DNA from: Pirellulales bacterium
Lineage (GTDB): Bacteria > Planctomycetota > Planctomycetia > Pirellulales > JACPPG01
Reading direction: 5' to 3'
DNA: 64,000 nt
NCBI GenBank assembly: GCA_036499395.1
Contig: DASYDW010000121.1
Span: 62,001-126,000 of the forward strand
Positions 45,457 to 54,918 of the stretch are shown here, piece by piece. The notes beneath the pieces were generated by a model that saw nothing but the letters and a program-made list of their open reading frames with translations, searched no databases and had not been told where the DNA came from. Position numbers and translations under genes: made by a program. Within the stretch, counting starts at the first letter, position 1; each line of letters starts with the position of its first letter.

Positions 45457-48400
45457 TTAGTCAGGCAGCACCAGCCGCACGTCCGGGCCGCCGACGTTCA
45501 GTCGCGCCTCAATCGGCGGTAAGCCCTGCGCTCGCTCGATGCGCACCCAATAGGCGTCGACACCTGTGCTAAGGTCGTCGAACTTAAACTGGCCTTGTCC
45601 ACCAGACAGCCACGTCATTAAGTAATCGGTACCACCTGCGGGATTGCGAAATGACAGCCTCAAGGGCACATTCGCGCGCGGCTTTCCGTCCGCCCCCATG
45701 ACTTCGCCAAACGCCGATTGCGTGGGAAAGAATCGCAGTTCGACCGAGGGGGAAACATGCTCCGCGTCAACGCGCACCGGCATGCTCACCGCGTGCTCCC
45801 AGCCCCGCGAGGCCACGATTACGATCGCATTTTCCGCACCGAGCGGGATCGGGCTGACGAAGAAATCACCGGCCGTTCCGACCGTCTCATTGCCGAGCCC
45901 AAACGATGTCCACCGCTGCGGCGAGAAACGATATTTCACATGCGTCCCAACGCGCACGTCGCTGACCGCCGGCGTACCATCGGCGTTCAGCACACGCCCG
46001 CTCACGGCGCCGGCAGGCACAACCTCGACGTCATGCACCAGTGTCCCTTCACCCGGCGTCACATCGACCATGCCATCGGCAAACCAGTAACCGACGATAT
46101 TCCGCGCCGAGTACGAAACGTAACCATCCGCGTAAGCATCGAGGTCAACAATGCCGTTCTCGATGTCGACTCGCCGATTGATCGTTTCTCCGATTTTTGA
46201 TCGATCACCGATGATGACTTGCAGTTGCCCGACGGGAAACAACCCTGTATCCGGCCCAACGAAGCGTAGCTGCACGTGGCGCATGATCGGTACCGGCTGC
46301 GGCTGATCATCGACATTAATCACTACGTCTGTTCGGGGGTTGTTTACCTCTTGCTCGATCGTGTGCTGGGATGCGGTGATGGCCACTTTGCCTGGCACCA
46401 GGTTCGTAATCTCGAAGCGTCCTTCGCCGTCGACCACTTCGACGTTCGCCTTGCCCGAGAACAGCAGGCCGTATGAGAAATCCGGAGAAACCTGAACGCT
46501 GGGCTGCTGATTGAAATCAACGCACGGTGTCTCCTTATCGCGTGCGAGTTTGCTCAGGTCCCCCGTGACACGCCCCCGCACGGCGAAATCGGGACCGATC
46601 GTAAACCGCAGCGGCTTATCTCCGGCAAAGATCTTCGTGAACAATCGCCGGCCATCGTGCGGTGTGTCGACCAGCAGCGCGTATTGCGCAACATCGTCCA
46701 AACTGTCGAGCGAGAATCGTCCGGCATCGTCGGTCGTGGCCAGCACAGGACCACGATCGCCGTTGTTTTGCCCCCGGCTTCCAGGGCCGTATTGCAAAGC
46801 ACAGCGAATCGTGGCGCCCGCGATCGGTTCACCGCTCACCGTTTCGACAACTCCCGTCGTCGGCGTTCCCCTTATCAGTTCTACAGGAACGACCGCGTCG
46901 GGCTTCAGTACCAGGTCTTTTGTCGACCAGGTTTGATAGCCGCGCGCCTTGATCGTCACATCAACCGGTTTGTCCGAGACGTGTGCAACCATAACGACTC
47001 CAGTCGCGTCGGCTTTTATCGGCAGGTCCAGACCACCGTGCATCTGGCTGAAATATAGATGTGCCGACGCTTCCGTGACCGTTTCCCGCGCATCGTTCAT
47101 CAATTGGAACCGCGCGGCAAAACCTGGCTCAAGCACAATGTTGATTCCGCCCAACGTCTCGCCCGATCGCACTTCGAAGGGCCCCACAAGCGCTGGGGCG
47201 TAGTCGGGCGCATGCACGGCGAGCAACACGGTTCCCGGCCGAATCTTCTGCGAGAATTGCGGCGTCGCGAGCAACACCGTACCCTGATAAGTTGACTGCT
47301 CGATCCGGCTCAGCGAGGTACCATGCAAACCTTTCGGTAGTGGCTTGCCGTCCGAAGTCCTGATCGTCCCCTCTAATATCCCGTCACGGTACTCCGCCGG
47401 TAGGACAGGTCGCCGCCGATTGCGTTCTTCGTCGAGCACGATCAGTCGTTCGGCCGGCGAAAGCAGCTCGGCCGCTATGGCTACGCCCACCTGCGTGCCA
47501 CGCCAAAGAACGGCAACCACCAACGCGCTGAGGCATGTGCTACCGAGCAGCCCGACCCAAGAGACGCGTAATTTCGGTCGATAGTCCGGCAGCAGCAGCC
47601 GCTTCACGCGATCGAGCAATCCGCCGTTGCCATACGCGACCGCGCCGGTGGCGAGGTCAGCTCGTGCCACGTGAAATCGTTCGCCCCAGGCGGCCAGCGT
47701 TTGCGCGTAATTCACGGTCCCGCCCGTCACGCTTACGGCCAGTTGATCGCAGCAGGCCTCGCGCTCTTGGCGAACTTGCCGGCTGATCCACCACACGGCC
47801 GGATTGAAAAACAAGATCGACTCGACAAACAACTGCGCGAGATTCACCAGGTAATCGTGCCGGCGAATATGCGCGAGTTCATGCGCCAGGATCGCCGCGA
47901 GCGAATCGATGGGCAGGCCGGCAACGAGCGCCGCCGGCAAAAGCACGGCGGGCCGTAGGATGCCCAGCACCGCCGGCCCCACCGTTCCGGCATCAATCAA
48001 GCGCACCGCACGGCGAATGCCGAGCCGGATGCGCAATGTCTCGACCAGCAAGCTCAGACGCGGATCATTCAGCAAAGCGCCACGCGCCAAGCGCTTAGCT
48101 CCGGCCACCAGCCATGCTGTTCGCAGCAGCATCACGCCAGTGCCCAGCAGCCACGCCATGGCGCCAACAGCGTACCAAGGCCGCCAGAAATCAGCCGCTT
48201 CTGACGGCGGAACACTACTCGCGGCCGACGCCGCAACCTTTGTCGCGGAATCAACCGAGCCAGGGCCGCCAGGCCGGGTCGCAGCAACCTCGGCCTGACC
48301 GCCCAGCGGCCCCTTCGTATCCTGCGTTACCACAGACGTGACGACTGTTTGCTTTTGTGGCAGATCCAATACTGACCAGGTCAGCAGACACGCAATAACG

Positions 48401-48600
48401 ACACTGCACAGCGCAACCAGCGCCGCGACATAACGCACGTTGGCCCGGCACCCCGGCAGAACGCCAAGCACCATTCGTAGTAGCACCGCCGCGAGCGCTC
48501 CTTGCCAAACGCTGTGCGCAAGCGCCAGCAGCAAATGCCGCCACGTCGGGCCGGACAATACGTCGACGAGCCATGCGATCGACTCGGGCCAGGCAATCAT
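45457..48600 (-). CDS. BlaR1-type M56 metallopeptidase with regulatory-like beta domains
   Basis: The 1047-residue membrane protein has an N-terminal M56 part with four hydrophobic helices, near residues 20-45, 58-78, 142-165 and 250-268. The zinc motif HELAH is at 240-244, followed by EREACCD. In BlaR1/MecR1 this peptidase cuts the BlaI repressor. The C-terminal 600 residues are not a penicillin-binding sensor but a chain of carboxypeptidase-regulatory-like beta domains (TPTTGVVETVSGEPIAGATI, VSGRVLNADGTPAVSD). The signal sensed is therefore unlikely to be a beta-lactam. It starts 6 bases after the blaI-like stop, in one operon. Confidence 0.88.
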   Translation of the reverse strand: MIAWPESIAWLVDVLSGPTWRHLLLALAHSVWQGALAAVLLRMVLGVLPGCRANVRYVAALVALCSVVIACLLTWSVLDLPQKQTVVTSVVTQDTKGPLGGQAEVAATRPGGPGSVDSATKVAASAASSVPPSEAADFWRPWYAVGAMAWLLGTGVMLLRTAWLVAGAKRLARGALLNDPRLSLLVETLRIRLGIRRAVRLIDAGTVGPAVLGILRPAVLLPAALVAGLPIDSLAAILAHELAHIRRHDYLVNLAQLFVESILFFNPAVWWISRQVRQEREACCDQLAVSVTGGTVNYAQTLAAWGERFHVARADLATGAVAYGNGGLLDRVKRLLLPDYRPKLRVSWVGLLGSTCLSALVVAVLWRGTQVGVAIAAELLSPAERLIVLDEERNRRRPVLPAEYRDGILEGTIRTSDGKPLPKGLHGTSLSRIEQSTYQGTVLLATPQFSQKIRPGTVLLAVHAPDYAPALVGPFEVRSGETLGGINIVLEPGFAARFQLMNDARETVTEASAHLYFSQMHGGLDLPIKADATGVVMVAHVSDKPVDVTIKARGYQTWSTKDLVLKPDAVVPVELIRGTPTTGVVETVSGEPIAGATIRCALQYGPGSRGQNNGDRGPVLATTDDAGRFSLDSLDDVAQYALLVDTPHDGRRLFTKIFAGDKPLRFTIGPDFAVRGRVTGDLSKLARDKETPCVDFNQQPSVQVSPDFSYGLLFSGKANVEVVDGEGRFEITNLVPGKVAITASQHTIEQEVNNPRTDVVINVDDQPQPVPIMRHVQLRFVGPDTGLFPVGQLQVIIGDRSKIGETINRRVDIENGIVDLDAYADGYVSYSARNIVGYWFADGMVDVTPGEGTLVHDVEVVPAGAVSGRVLNADGTPAVSDVRVGTHVKYRFSPQRWTSFGLGNETVGTAGDFFVSPIPLGAENAIVIVASRGWEHAVSMPVRVDAEHVSPSVELRFFPTQSAFGEVMGADGKPRANVPLRLSFRNPAGGTDYLMTWLSGGQGQFKFDDLSTGVDAYWVRIERAQGLPPIEARLNVGGPDVRLVLPD

Positions 48601-48606
48601 CGTTCG

Positions 48607-48990
48607 TCACCCCTCTTTTTTCTTCGTCGCATCGGCCAGTACGCGGCGAATCTCCTCCAGCTCGTCCGCATCGACGCGCGTACTGTCCAACAGGCACTGC
48701 AGCACCTGGGCCGGACTGCCGCCAAAGACGTTGGCCAGCATCCCTTTCATTAGCGGGCGCAAGACCTGCTGCCGCTTCACCGCCGCACGATAGATATTCG
48801 CCTGCCCCTGCTGCGTGTGCGTCACTAACCCCTTCTTCTCCAGGTTCTGCATTACGGTCAGCACCGTGGTGTAGGCCCGATCCTTGCGGTCGGGCATCGC
48901 CGCACGCACGTCATGCACCGACGCCGTACCGCGCTCCCACAACACGCTCAACACTTGCAACTCGACTTCCGAAGGGGGCGTATAAGGCAT
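48607..48990 (-). CDS. blaI: BlaI/MecI/CopY-family transcriptional repressor
   Basis: The 127-residue winged-helix repressor (ATG 48990) shows the family core: SEVELQVLSVLWERGTASVHDV, YTTVLTVMQNLEKKGLV and the C-terminal dimerisation helices (LQCLLDSTRVDADELEEIRRVL). The frame is open to 49080, but that part runs through the promoter and operators, so the shorter start is right. Its gene heads an operon with the BlaR1-type peptidase that would inactivate it by cleavage. It should bind the two operators at its own promoter. The symbol marks the family, and a beta-lactam role is not implied. Confidence 0.92.
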   Translation of the reverse strand: MPYTPPSEVELQVLSVLWERGTASVHDVRAAMPDRKDRAYTTVLTVMQNLEKKGLVTHTQQGQANIYRAAVKRQQVLRPLMKGMLANVFGGSPAQVLQCLLDSTRVDADELEEIRRVLADATKKKEG

Positions 48991-49020
48991 GAATTCTATT
49001 TCCGGCAAGAGAGCATTCGG

Positions 49021-49061
49021 TACTATGCGCGTAGTATCTACTAAATCCATAGTAACGTCAA
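49021..49061 (-). promoter_or_regulatory. blaI promoter covered by two TACTA-N6-TAGTA operators
   Basis: On the minus strand TTGACG (49056-49061) and GATACT (49033-49038) are spaced by exactly 17 bases, a good sigma70-type promoter. Two perfect 5-bp dyads lie on it. TACTA-N6-TAGTA at 49039-49054 fills the spacer, and a second at 49021-49036 overlaps the -10 and start site. The half-sites and spacing match the known BlaI/MecI operator form. Dyad centres are 18 bp apart. Autorepression follows directly. Confidence 0.88.
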
Positions 49062-49260
49062 CAACTTTTTCGAATGACATTCGTCGTAGGGGGCCCTATG
49101 GGCACCAGCGCCTATCTCTCCGCTTAAGCCCCACACAGCGCACCACCGTTCGCGTTCCCGCATGGTGCCCACAGGCCACCCTACCGACCGGCACCCGCAG
49201 GCCTTAAAATGGTCCTCGTTAAAGGACGCGACTCGAAAAACTGAGCACCTCCCCCCACGC

Positions 49261-51099
49261 ATGGAAGCGCTGTTCGCCATTCTTCGCCGCTACTGGGGGT
49301 ACGACTCGTTCCGGCCCCTGCAGGCCGAGGCGATTCAGGCCGTCGTGGCTGGACGCGATTCGGTGGTCGTGCTCCCCACCGGCGGCGGCAAGTCGCTTTG
49401 TTTCCAGGCCCCCGCCCTGCATATGCCGGGCATGGCTGTCGTCGTGTCACCGCTGATCTCGTTGATGAAGGATCAGGTCGACACGCTCGTCGATTGCGGC
49501 GTGCCGGCTGCCTGCGTCAACAGCACACTCTCGCCTGCCGAGCGCCGCGACGTAGCCGATCAGGTTCGCTCGGGCCGTTTGAAGCTCCTGTACCTTTCGC
49601 CCGAGCGGCTGATGACCGAGCAGACGCTCGGCTTCTTGCAAGGCGCGTCGCTATCGTTCATCGCCATCGACGAAGCGCACTGCATCAGCGACTGGGGACA
49701 TGACTTCCGCCCGGAATACCGCGAGCTGGCCCGCCTCAAGCAGGTCTTTCCTGGCGTGGCGCTGCACGCCTATACGGCCACGGCCACTGAGCGTGTACGC
49801 ACCGACATCGCGGCGCAGCTCGGCCTCGACGAACCGGAAATCCTTGTCGGCTCGTTCGATCGGCCGAACCTCGTGTATCGCGTGGCGCGGCGCACCGATC
49901 GGCTGCGACAAATTCGCGAAGTCATCGACCGTCACCGCGACGAATCAGGCATCATCTATTGCATCCGCCGGGTCGACGTCGAAACGACCTGCGAAGAACT
50001 TGTCGCCCTAGGTCACCAGGCGCTCCCCTACCACGCCGGCATGCCGGACGAAGATCGCCGCCGCAACCAGGACGCCTTCATCAACGATCGCACCAAGATC
50101 ATCGTCGCCACTGTTGCCTTCGGCATGGGCATCGACAAATCGGACGTGCGTTTCGTCATCCACGCCGCCGCTCCCAAATCCTTGGAGAGCTACCAGCAAG
50201 AAAGCGGCCGCGCCGGCCGTGACGGGCTCGAGGCCGAATGCTGCCTGTTCTATTCCGGCGCAGACTTTCAAACCTGGCGCAGCTTTCAAAAGGAACTGCC
50301 CGAGGCGGCCCTGGCCGCGGCCGAACAACTGCTAGAGGGCATCGAGCGCTTCTGCATCGGTGTCGGCTGCCGGCATCGCGCGATCGTCAATTACTTCAAC
50401 CAGCAGCTACGCGACTCGTGCAACGCCTGCGACGTCTGCCTGGGCGAACTCGACTATGTGAACGACTCGCTCGTCGTCGCCCAGAAAATCCTCTCCTGCG
50501 TACTCCGGCTCGAGCAGCGTTACGGCGGGGGATACACCTCGGCCGTGCTGACCGGCTCGCGCGAGCAGCGCATCCTGTCCGAGGGGCACGACAAGCTCAG
50601 CACGTATGGCCTGCTCGGCGAGCACGACCGCCGCGACGTGCGTGGGTGGATCGACCAGCTCGTCGAGCAAGAGTTCCTGGCCAAGGTGGGCGAATATATG
50701 ACCTTGTCGGTGACGCCTGACGGGCGCCGCCTGCTGCGTGGCGAGGTGACACCACAACTCTTGAAACCGGCAGACCGCCCGCGCCGCGAATCCAAGGCTT
50801 CGCTCGATTCGTGGCAGGGAGTCGACCGTGGGCTGTTCGACGTGCTGCGGAAATGGCGCCGCGCCAAAGCCGAGGAGCGCGGCATTCCCCCCTTCATCGT
50901 CTGCGGCGACGCCACGCTGCGCGACCTGGCCCGCCGCCGCCCGGCGAGCGAAGAAAGCCTGCTGGAATGCCACGGCATCGGCGAAAAAAAATGCGCCGAA
51001 TACGGCGAGGAACTACTGGGCGAAATCACCACCTACTGCGACCAACAGGGACTACGCCTCGACGTCGACGCCCAATCGCCGAAACGGGCGAAGCGCTAA
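49261..51099 (+). CDS. recQ: ATP-dependent DNA helicase RecQ
   Basis: The 612-residue 3'-5' helicase acts in recombination and repair. The Walker A motif is LPTGGGKSLCFQ (about 38-49), the Walker B motif is IDEAHCISDWGHDFRPEY, and motif VI is QESGRAGRDG. The zinc-binding Cys set of the RecQ C-terminal region is visible (CRHRAIVNYF to DSCNACDVC), followed by the winged-helix part. An HRDC domain closes the protein (LFDVLRKWRRAKAEERGIPPFIV, LLECHGIGEKKCAEYG). ATG 49261 is chosen because upstream residues have no family match. Its stop overlaps the next, convergent stop by 4 bases. Confidence 0.96.
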   Translation: MEALFAILRRYWGYDSFRPLQAEAIQAVVAGRDSVVVLPTGGGKSLCFQAPALHMPGMAVVVSPLISLMKDQVDTLVDCGVPAACVNSTLSPAERRDVADQVRSGRLKLLYLSPERLMTEQTLGFLQGASLSFIAIDEAHCISDWGHDFRPEYRELARLKQVFPGVALHAYTATATERVRTDIAAQLGLDEPEILVGSFDRPNLVYRVARRTDRLRQIREVIDRHRDESGIIYCIRRVDVETTCEELVALGHQALPYHAGMPDEDRRRNQDAFINDRTKIIVATVAFGMGIDKSDVRFVIHAAAPKSLESYQQESGRAGRDGLEAECCLFYSGADFQTWRSFQKELPEAALAAAEQLLEGIERFCIGVGCRHRAIVNYFNQQLRDSCNACDVCLGELDYVNDSLVVAQKILSCVLRLEQRYGGGYTSAVLTGSREQRILSEGHDKLSTYGLLGEHDRRDVRGWIDQLVEQEFLAKVGEYMTLSVTPDGRRLLRGEVTPQLLKPADRPRRESKASLDSWQGVDRGLFDVLRKWRRAKAEERGIPPFIVCGDATLRDLARRRPASEESLLECHGIGEKKCAEYGEELLGEITTYCDQQGLRLDVDAQSPKRAKR

Positions 51100-51464
51100 T
51101 CACGCTGATTCCGCAACAAGGCTTCTAGATACTCGACGGCATTGGCCAAATCGTTCGGGCCGAAGAACGTTTCGTTGACCGTTTCCCAAACCGCCTTCGG
51201 CCAGCAACCGTTGTCAAAACGATAAAACAAGCCGGCCTTCATCAAGTTGCGGCGATCGTTCTTTATGATGACAGCCAGCATGTCGGTGGCCGAATCGTGT
51301 TTCGCTTGCACAACTTGCCATTCGGGGAGTTCTCGCCAAACGCTGCCATGAATCTCGATCGCCAGATAACCGTCGATTGGCGAAATTGGCAAGGATGGCT
51401 GCAGAGCCTGTGGGCGAGGAAGTTCGCCGTATGCTACCCAGCCTTCGTTGGAGAAATCGTCCAT
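51096..51464 (-). CDS. Small protein of unknown function
   Basis: The 122-residue frame (ATG 51464) has ordinary protein composition (IEIHGSVWRELPEWQVVQAKHD, ETFFGPNDLANAVEYLEALL). No signal peptide or membrane helix is seen. I do not recognise a family. It converges on recQ with a 4-base overlap of the stop codons. Coding-like codon use and a non-random C-terminal amphipathic helix favour a real cytoplasmic protein. Confidence 0.6.
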   Translation of the reverse strand: MDDFSNEGWVAYGELPRPQALQPSLPISPIDGYLAIEIHGSVWRELPEWQVVQAKHDSATDMLAVIIKNDRRNLMKAGLFYRFDNGCWPKAVWETVNETFFGPNDLANAVEYLEALLRNQRD

Positions 51465-51500
51465 GTCCCGATTCTAACTCGCTCCCGGCCCCCTGTACGG

Positions 51501-51523
51501 TAGCTGGCCTCTGCGAGGCCGGC
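51501..51523. repeat. TAGCYGG hairpin, divergent copy 3
   Basis: TAGCTGG opens a hairpin with arms GCTGGCCTC (51503-51511) and GAGGCCGGC (51515-51523), including one G/T pair, around TGC. It lies between the small protein gene and the haem-protein gene. It resembles the TGTAGCCG elements elsewhere in the window. Confidence 0.5.
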
Positions 51524-51660
51524 GCTTTGATCGGGGGTCACAGCCCTCGGCCACAGTGCATCGTGCAACCGATTGCAGGCCATTTGGCCCTCACCACCTC
51601 CGCACTTACAATGGCCTGCGGGCTGTTCGGGGCTGTCCGAGTGTCTCTGTCGGAGGAATC

Positions 51661-54600
51661 ATGACATCGCTTTTACAGACGTGCGTGCTGTTGACCGTGC
51701 TGGGCGCGGATCCAGGCTCGAAGGAAACTGCCTCGCCGCCGAACGAAACCGCATCCAACGCACACGTCGTGGCACTTCCCCGGCATAACTTCACGCTTCC
51801 GCCCGGCTTCGACGTCACGCTGGCCGCCGCTCCCGATTTAATCGAGCGGCCCATTCATGCCGACTTCGACGAACAAGGTCGGCTGTACGTTTGCGAATCG
51901 TCCGGCACGAACGACAAAGTCGAAAAGCAACTCGCCGAAGCGCCGCATTGGATTCTGCGCCTCGAGGATACCGACGGCGACGGCGTTTTCGATCGCCGCA
52001 CGAAGTTCGCCGAGAAGCTGATGTTCCCCGAGGGCATGATGTGGCTCGACGGCGCGGTCTACGTCGCCGCGCCCCCCTCGATCTGGAAGTTCACCGATAC
52101 CAACGACGACGGTGTCGCGGACAAGCGCGAGGAATGGTTCGCCGGCAAGACCCTGACCGGCTGCGCCAACGATTTGCACGGACCCTACGAAGGGATCGAC
52201 GGCTGGATCTACTGGGCCAAGGGAGCCTTCGCCCAGCAGACGTACGATCGCCCCGGCAAGCAGCCGTTCCGCACCCGGGCTGCCCATCTGTTTCGCTCGC
52301 GCCCTGACAATTCCGGCATCGAGCCGGTGATGACCGGCGGCATGGATAACCCCGTCGAGGTCGCGTTCACGCCCGGCGGCGAGCGCATTTTCACCACCAC
52401 GTTCTTTCAACATCCCGGCGGCGGAAAACGTGATGGGCTGGTTCACGCCATCTACGGCGGCGTGTACGGCAAAGTCCACAACGTGATCGACGGCCATCCG
52501 CGCACGGGCGAGCTGCTGCAGCCGATGACACATTTCGGCGCCGCAGCCCCGGCCGGCCTGATGCGCTACGAATCGAACAGCTTCGGCGACGATTATCGCG
52601 ACAATCTGTTCGCCGCGCAGTTCAACATGCACAAGGTTTCGCGTCATGCCATGTCGCCGGAGGGAGCGACCTTCGTCACGCACGACGAAGATTTTCTCGC
52701 CTCGGACAATCTCGACTTTCATCCCACTGACGTTCTCGAAGATGCCGACGGCAGCCTGGTCGTGATCGATACGGGCGGCTGGTACAAGCTCTGCTGCCCC
52801 AGCTCGCAACTTTGGAAGCCCGAGGTCGCCGGCGGCATCTATCGGGTGCGACGCACCGCCGCGCCGGCGATTGCGGATCCGCGCGGCAAGCAGCTTGCCT
52901 GGGCCGACGCGACACCCGAGGCACTCGGAGCGCGGCTCGCAGACAATCGACCGGCGGTGCGCAAGCGCGCTCTGCACGAGCTTGCCCGTCGCAGCTCGGC
53001 CTCGGTTCCCGCCTTGGCAAAGCTGCTCAAAGAGTCTCCCGACGAACAAGCGCGCGCCCGTGCCGTATGGACGCTGGCCCGTATTGATGCCGCCGAGGCC
53101 AAGGCCACGATTCGCGCGGCGCTCGACGACCGCGACGAAACGGTGCGTCAGGCTGCCATCCATACGGTGAGCGTGGCGCGCGACCGCGCTGCGGTACCGG
53201 CATTGCTCAAAATCATCAAGCAAGGGACCGCACAAAATCGCCGTGCCGCCGCCGAGGCCCTCGGCCGGCTCGACGATCCCACGGCGGCGCCGGTCCTGCT
53301 GGCCGTTGCCGGCGAAAAACTCGATCGAACGCTGGAACATTCCGTGACGTACGCTCTGATCGAACTCGCGGCGCCGAAAGAAACCGCTGTTGGCCTGGCG
53401 AGCACCAACTCGCGCACGCGACGCTCAGCGCTGTTGGCAATGGATCAGATGTCAGGGGGCGGCTTACAACCCGAGGTCGTGGCCGCGCTCGTCACGTCCA
53501 CGGATGCGTCGGTCAAGGCAGTCGCGACGTCGATCCTCGAGCGGCACACGAACTGGGCGGCCGCCCTCACTCCTTGGCTTTCGCGGCAATTAATCGCAGG
53601 CGCACTCACCGATGACAACGCCGAGCTATTTTCGAATCTGCTCGCCTGGTACGCCGCGGACGATCAGATTCAACAACTCGTCGCCGCACGCCTAGCGGAC
53701 AATAGCACCTCGGCCGCGGAACGTAGTCGACTGCTGGCGGCAATGGCTCAGGCCGGCCGCAAGAATCTGCCTGGCGCTTGGGTTACGCCGCTGGTTGCCG
53801 TGCTCAATTCTGGCGACGATGCCCTGCTCCCTGCCGCCGTGGCCGTGGCCCGCGCGATGCCGGCGGCTGCCGATCAAGCGGCCGAGCTCCGCGCCGCACT
53901 GATCGCGGCTGCCGCCGATGAAAAATTGAACGTTGGCGTCCGGCTCGATGCTCTGGCCGCGGTGCCCGGCGGGTTGGCGGACGTGCAGCCGACCGTGTTC
54001 GACTTCGTTCGCAAGAACCTGGCGACCGACGCGCAGGTTTCGGTGCGTTTGGCCGCGGCCGATGTTCTCTCAAAAGCGCAACTCGACGACGCGCAGCTAC
54101 TGGCGCTTGCCGATTCGGTCCGTTCGGCCGGGCCGCTCGAAATCGAACGCCTCGTCGCCCCCTTCGCCAAAAGCAAAAGCGACAAAGTCGGTCACAGCGT
54201 GATCGCGGCGCTGGCCAGTTCCCAGGCGCTATCCAATGTGCGCCCCGAAACACTCCAAGAAGTGTTCAAGGACTATCAGCCGGCCGTGCAGGACGAAACC
54301 AAGACGCTATTCGATCTGCTTGCCGCCAGTGCCGCCGAGCGAAAGGCCAAGATCGAAGAGCTGCTTACGCTCTCGTCGCAAGGAGATATCAAGCGCGGAC
54401 AGTTGGTATTCAACAGCCAGAAGGCGGCCTGCGCCAGTTGCCATGCGATCGGCTATCTCGGCGGAAGCGTCGGGCCGGACCTGACCCAGATCGGCAGGAT
54501 TCGCAGCGAGCGCGACCTGCTCGAAGCGATCGTTTTCCCCAGCGCCAGCTTCGTGCGCAGCTACGAGCCGATGACGGTCACGACCCACGGCGGCCAGGTC

Positions 54601-54798
54601 CACAACGGCATCGTACGCAAGGACGCGCCAGATGAAGTGATTTTGGTCCTAAACGCGAAAGACACCGTCCGCGTCGGCCGCGAAGAAATCGACGAAATGA
54701 TCCCCGGCACGATCTCGGTCATGCCGACGGGTTTGGACAAGCAGCTTTCAGCCGCAGAACTGATCGATCTAATGACGTTCTTAAAGGCGTGCAAGTAG
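51661..54798 (+). CDS. PVC-type haem-binding membrane-dehydrogenase-like HEAT protein
   Basis: The 1045-residue secreted protein starts at ATG 51661 after a strong GGAGGAA. The N-terminal propeller part is of the membrane-bound dehydrogenase type (FDEQGRLYVCESSGTND, EDTDGDGVFDRRTKFAEKL, GGMDNPVEVAFTPGGERIF). Long HEAT repeats fill about 440-880 (DEQARARAVWTLARIDAAEAKATIRAAL). A cytochrome-c domain closes it, with CASCH at about 924-928 and GPDLTQIGR. This architecture is a hallmark of planctomycetes and related phyla. The substrate is unknown, and periplasmic electron transfer is inferred from the haem site. Confidence 0.93.
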   Translation: MTSLLQTCVLLTVLGADPGSKETASPPNETASNAHVVALPRHNFTLPPGFDVTLAAAPDLIERPIHADFDEQGRLYVCESSGTNDKVEKQLAEAPHWILRLEDTDGDGVFDRRTKFAEKLMFPEGMMWLDGAVYVAAPPSIWKFTDTNDDGVADKREEWFAGKTLTGCANDLHGPYEGIDGWIYWAKGAFAQQTYDRPGKQPFRTRAAHLFRSRPDNSGIEPVMTGGMDNPVEVAFTPGGERIFTTTFFQHPGGGKRDGLVHAIYGGVYGKVHNVIDGHPRTGELLQPMTHFGAAAPAGLMRYESNSFGDDYRDNLFAAQFNMHKVSRHAMSPEGATFVTHDEDFLASDNLDFHPTDVLEDADGSLVVIDTGGWYKLCCPSSQLWKPEVAGGIYRVRRTAAPAIADPRGKQLAWADATPEALGARLADNRPAVRKRALHELARRSSASVPALAKLLKESPDEQARARAVWTLARIDAAEAKATIRAALDDRDETVRQAAIHTVSVARDRAAVPALLKIIKQGTAQNRRAAAEALGRLDDPTAAPVLLAVAGEKLDRTLEHSVTYALIELAAPKETAVGLASTNSRTRRSALLAMDQMSGGGLQPEVVAALVTSTDASVKAVATSILERHTNWAAALTPWLSRQLIAGALTDDNAELFSNLLAWYAADDQIQQLVAARLADNSTSAAERSRLLAAMAQAGRKNLPGAWVTPLVAVLNSGDDALLPAAVAVARAMPAAADQAAELRAALIAAAADEKLNVGVRLDALAAVPGGLADVQPTVFDFVRKNLATDAQVSVRLAAADVLSKAQLDDAQLLALADSVRSAGPLEIERLVAPFAKSKSDKVGHSVIAALASSQALSNVRPETLQEVFKDYQPAVQDETKTLFDLLAASAAERKAKIEELLTLSSQGDIKRGQLVFNSQKAACASCHAIGYLGGSVGPDLTQIGRIRSERDLLEAIVFPSASFVRSYEPMTVTTHGGQVHNGIVRKDAPDEVILVLNAKDTVRVGREEIDEMIPGTISVMPTGLDKQLSAAELIDLMTFLKACK

Positions 54799-54807
54799 AC
54801 CATCTTC

Positions 54808-54832
54808 TGTAGCCGGGTTCTATGAACCCGGT
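54808..54832. repeat. TGTAGCCG hairpin, copy 4
   Basis: TGTAGCCGGGTTC opens a perfect 8-bp stem (CCGGGTTC at 54813-54820, GAACCCGG at 54824-54831) with a TAT loop. It lies ten bases after the haem-protein stop and could also help end that transcript, though it has no U tract. It shares the TGTAGCCG prefix with the copies at 3441 and 45395. Confidence 0.6.
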
Positions 54833-54918
54833 CCATCGCGCGCTTCGTGCAGCCAGTTCAGCAACGACTGTCGGACCGCATTCTCGCCCGCACACTCCGG
54901 CGCCGTTATATTGGCGCG

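Noticed and set aside
51838..53340. 500-residue minus-strand frame
   Set aside because: It is antisense to the haem-binding HEAT protein. It is long only because high GC removes stop codons in this frame.
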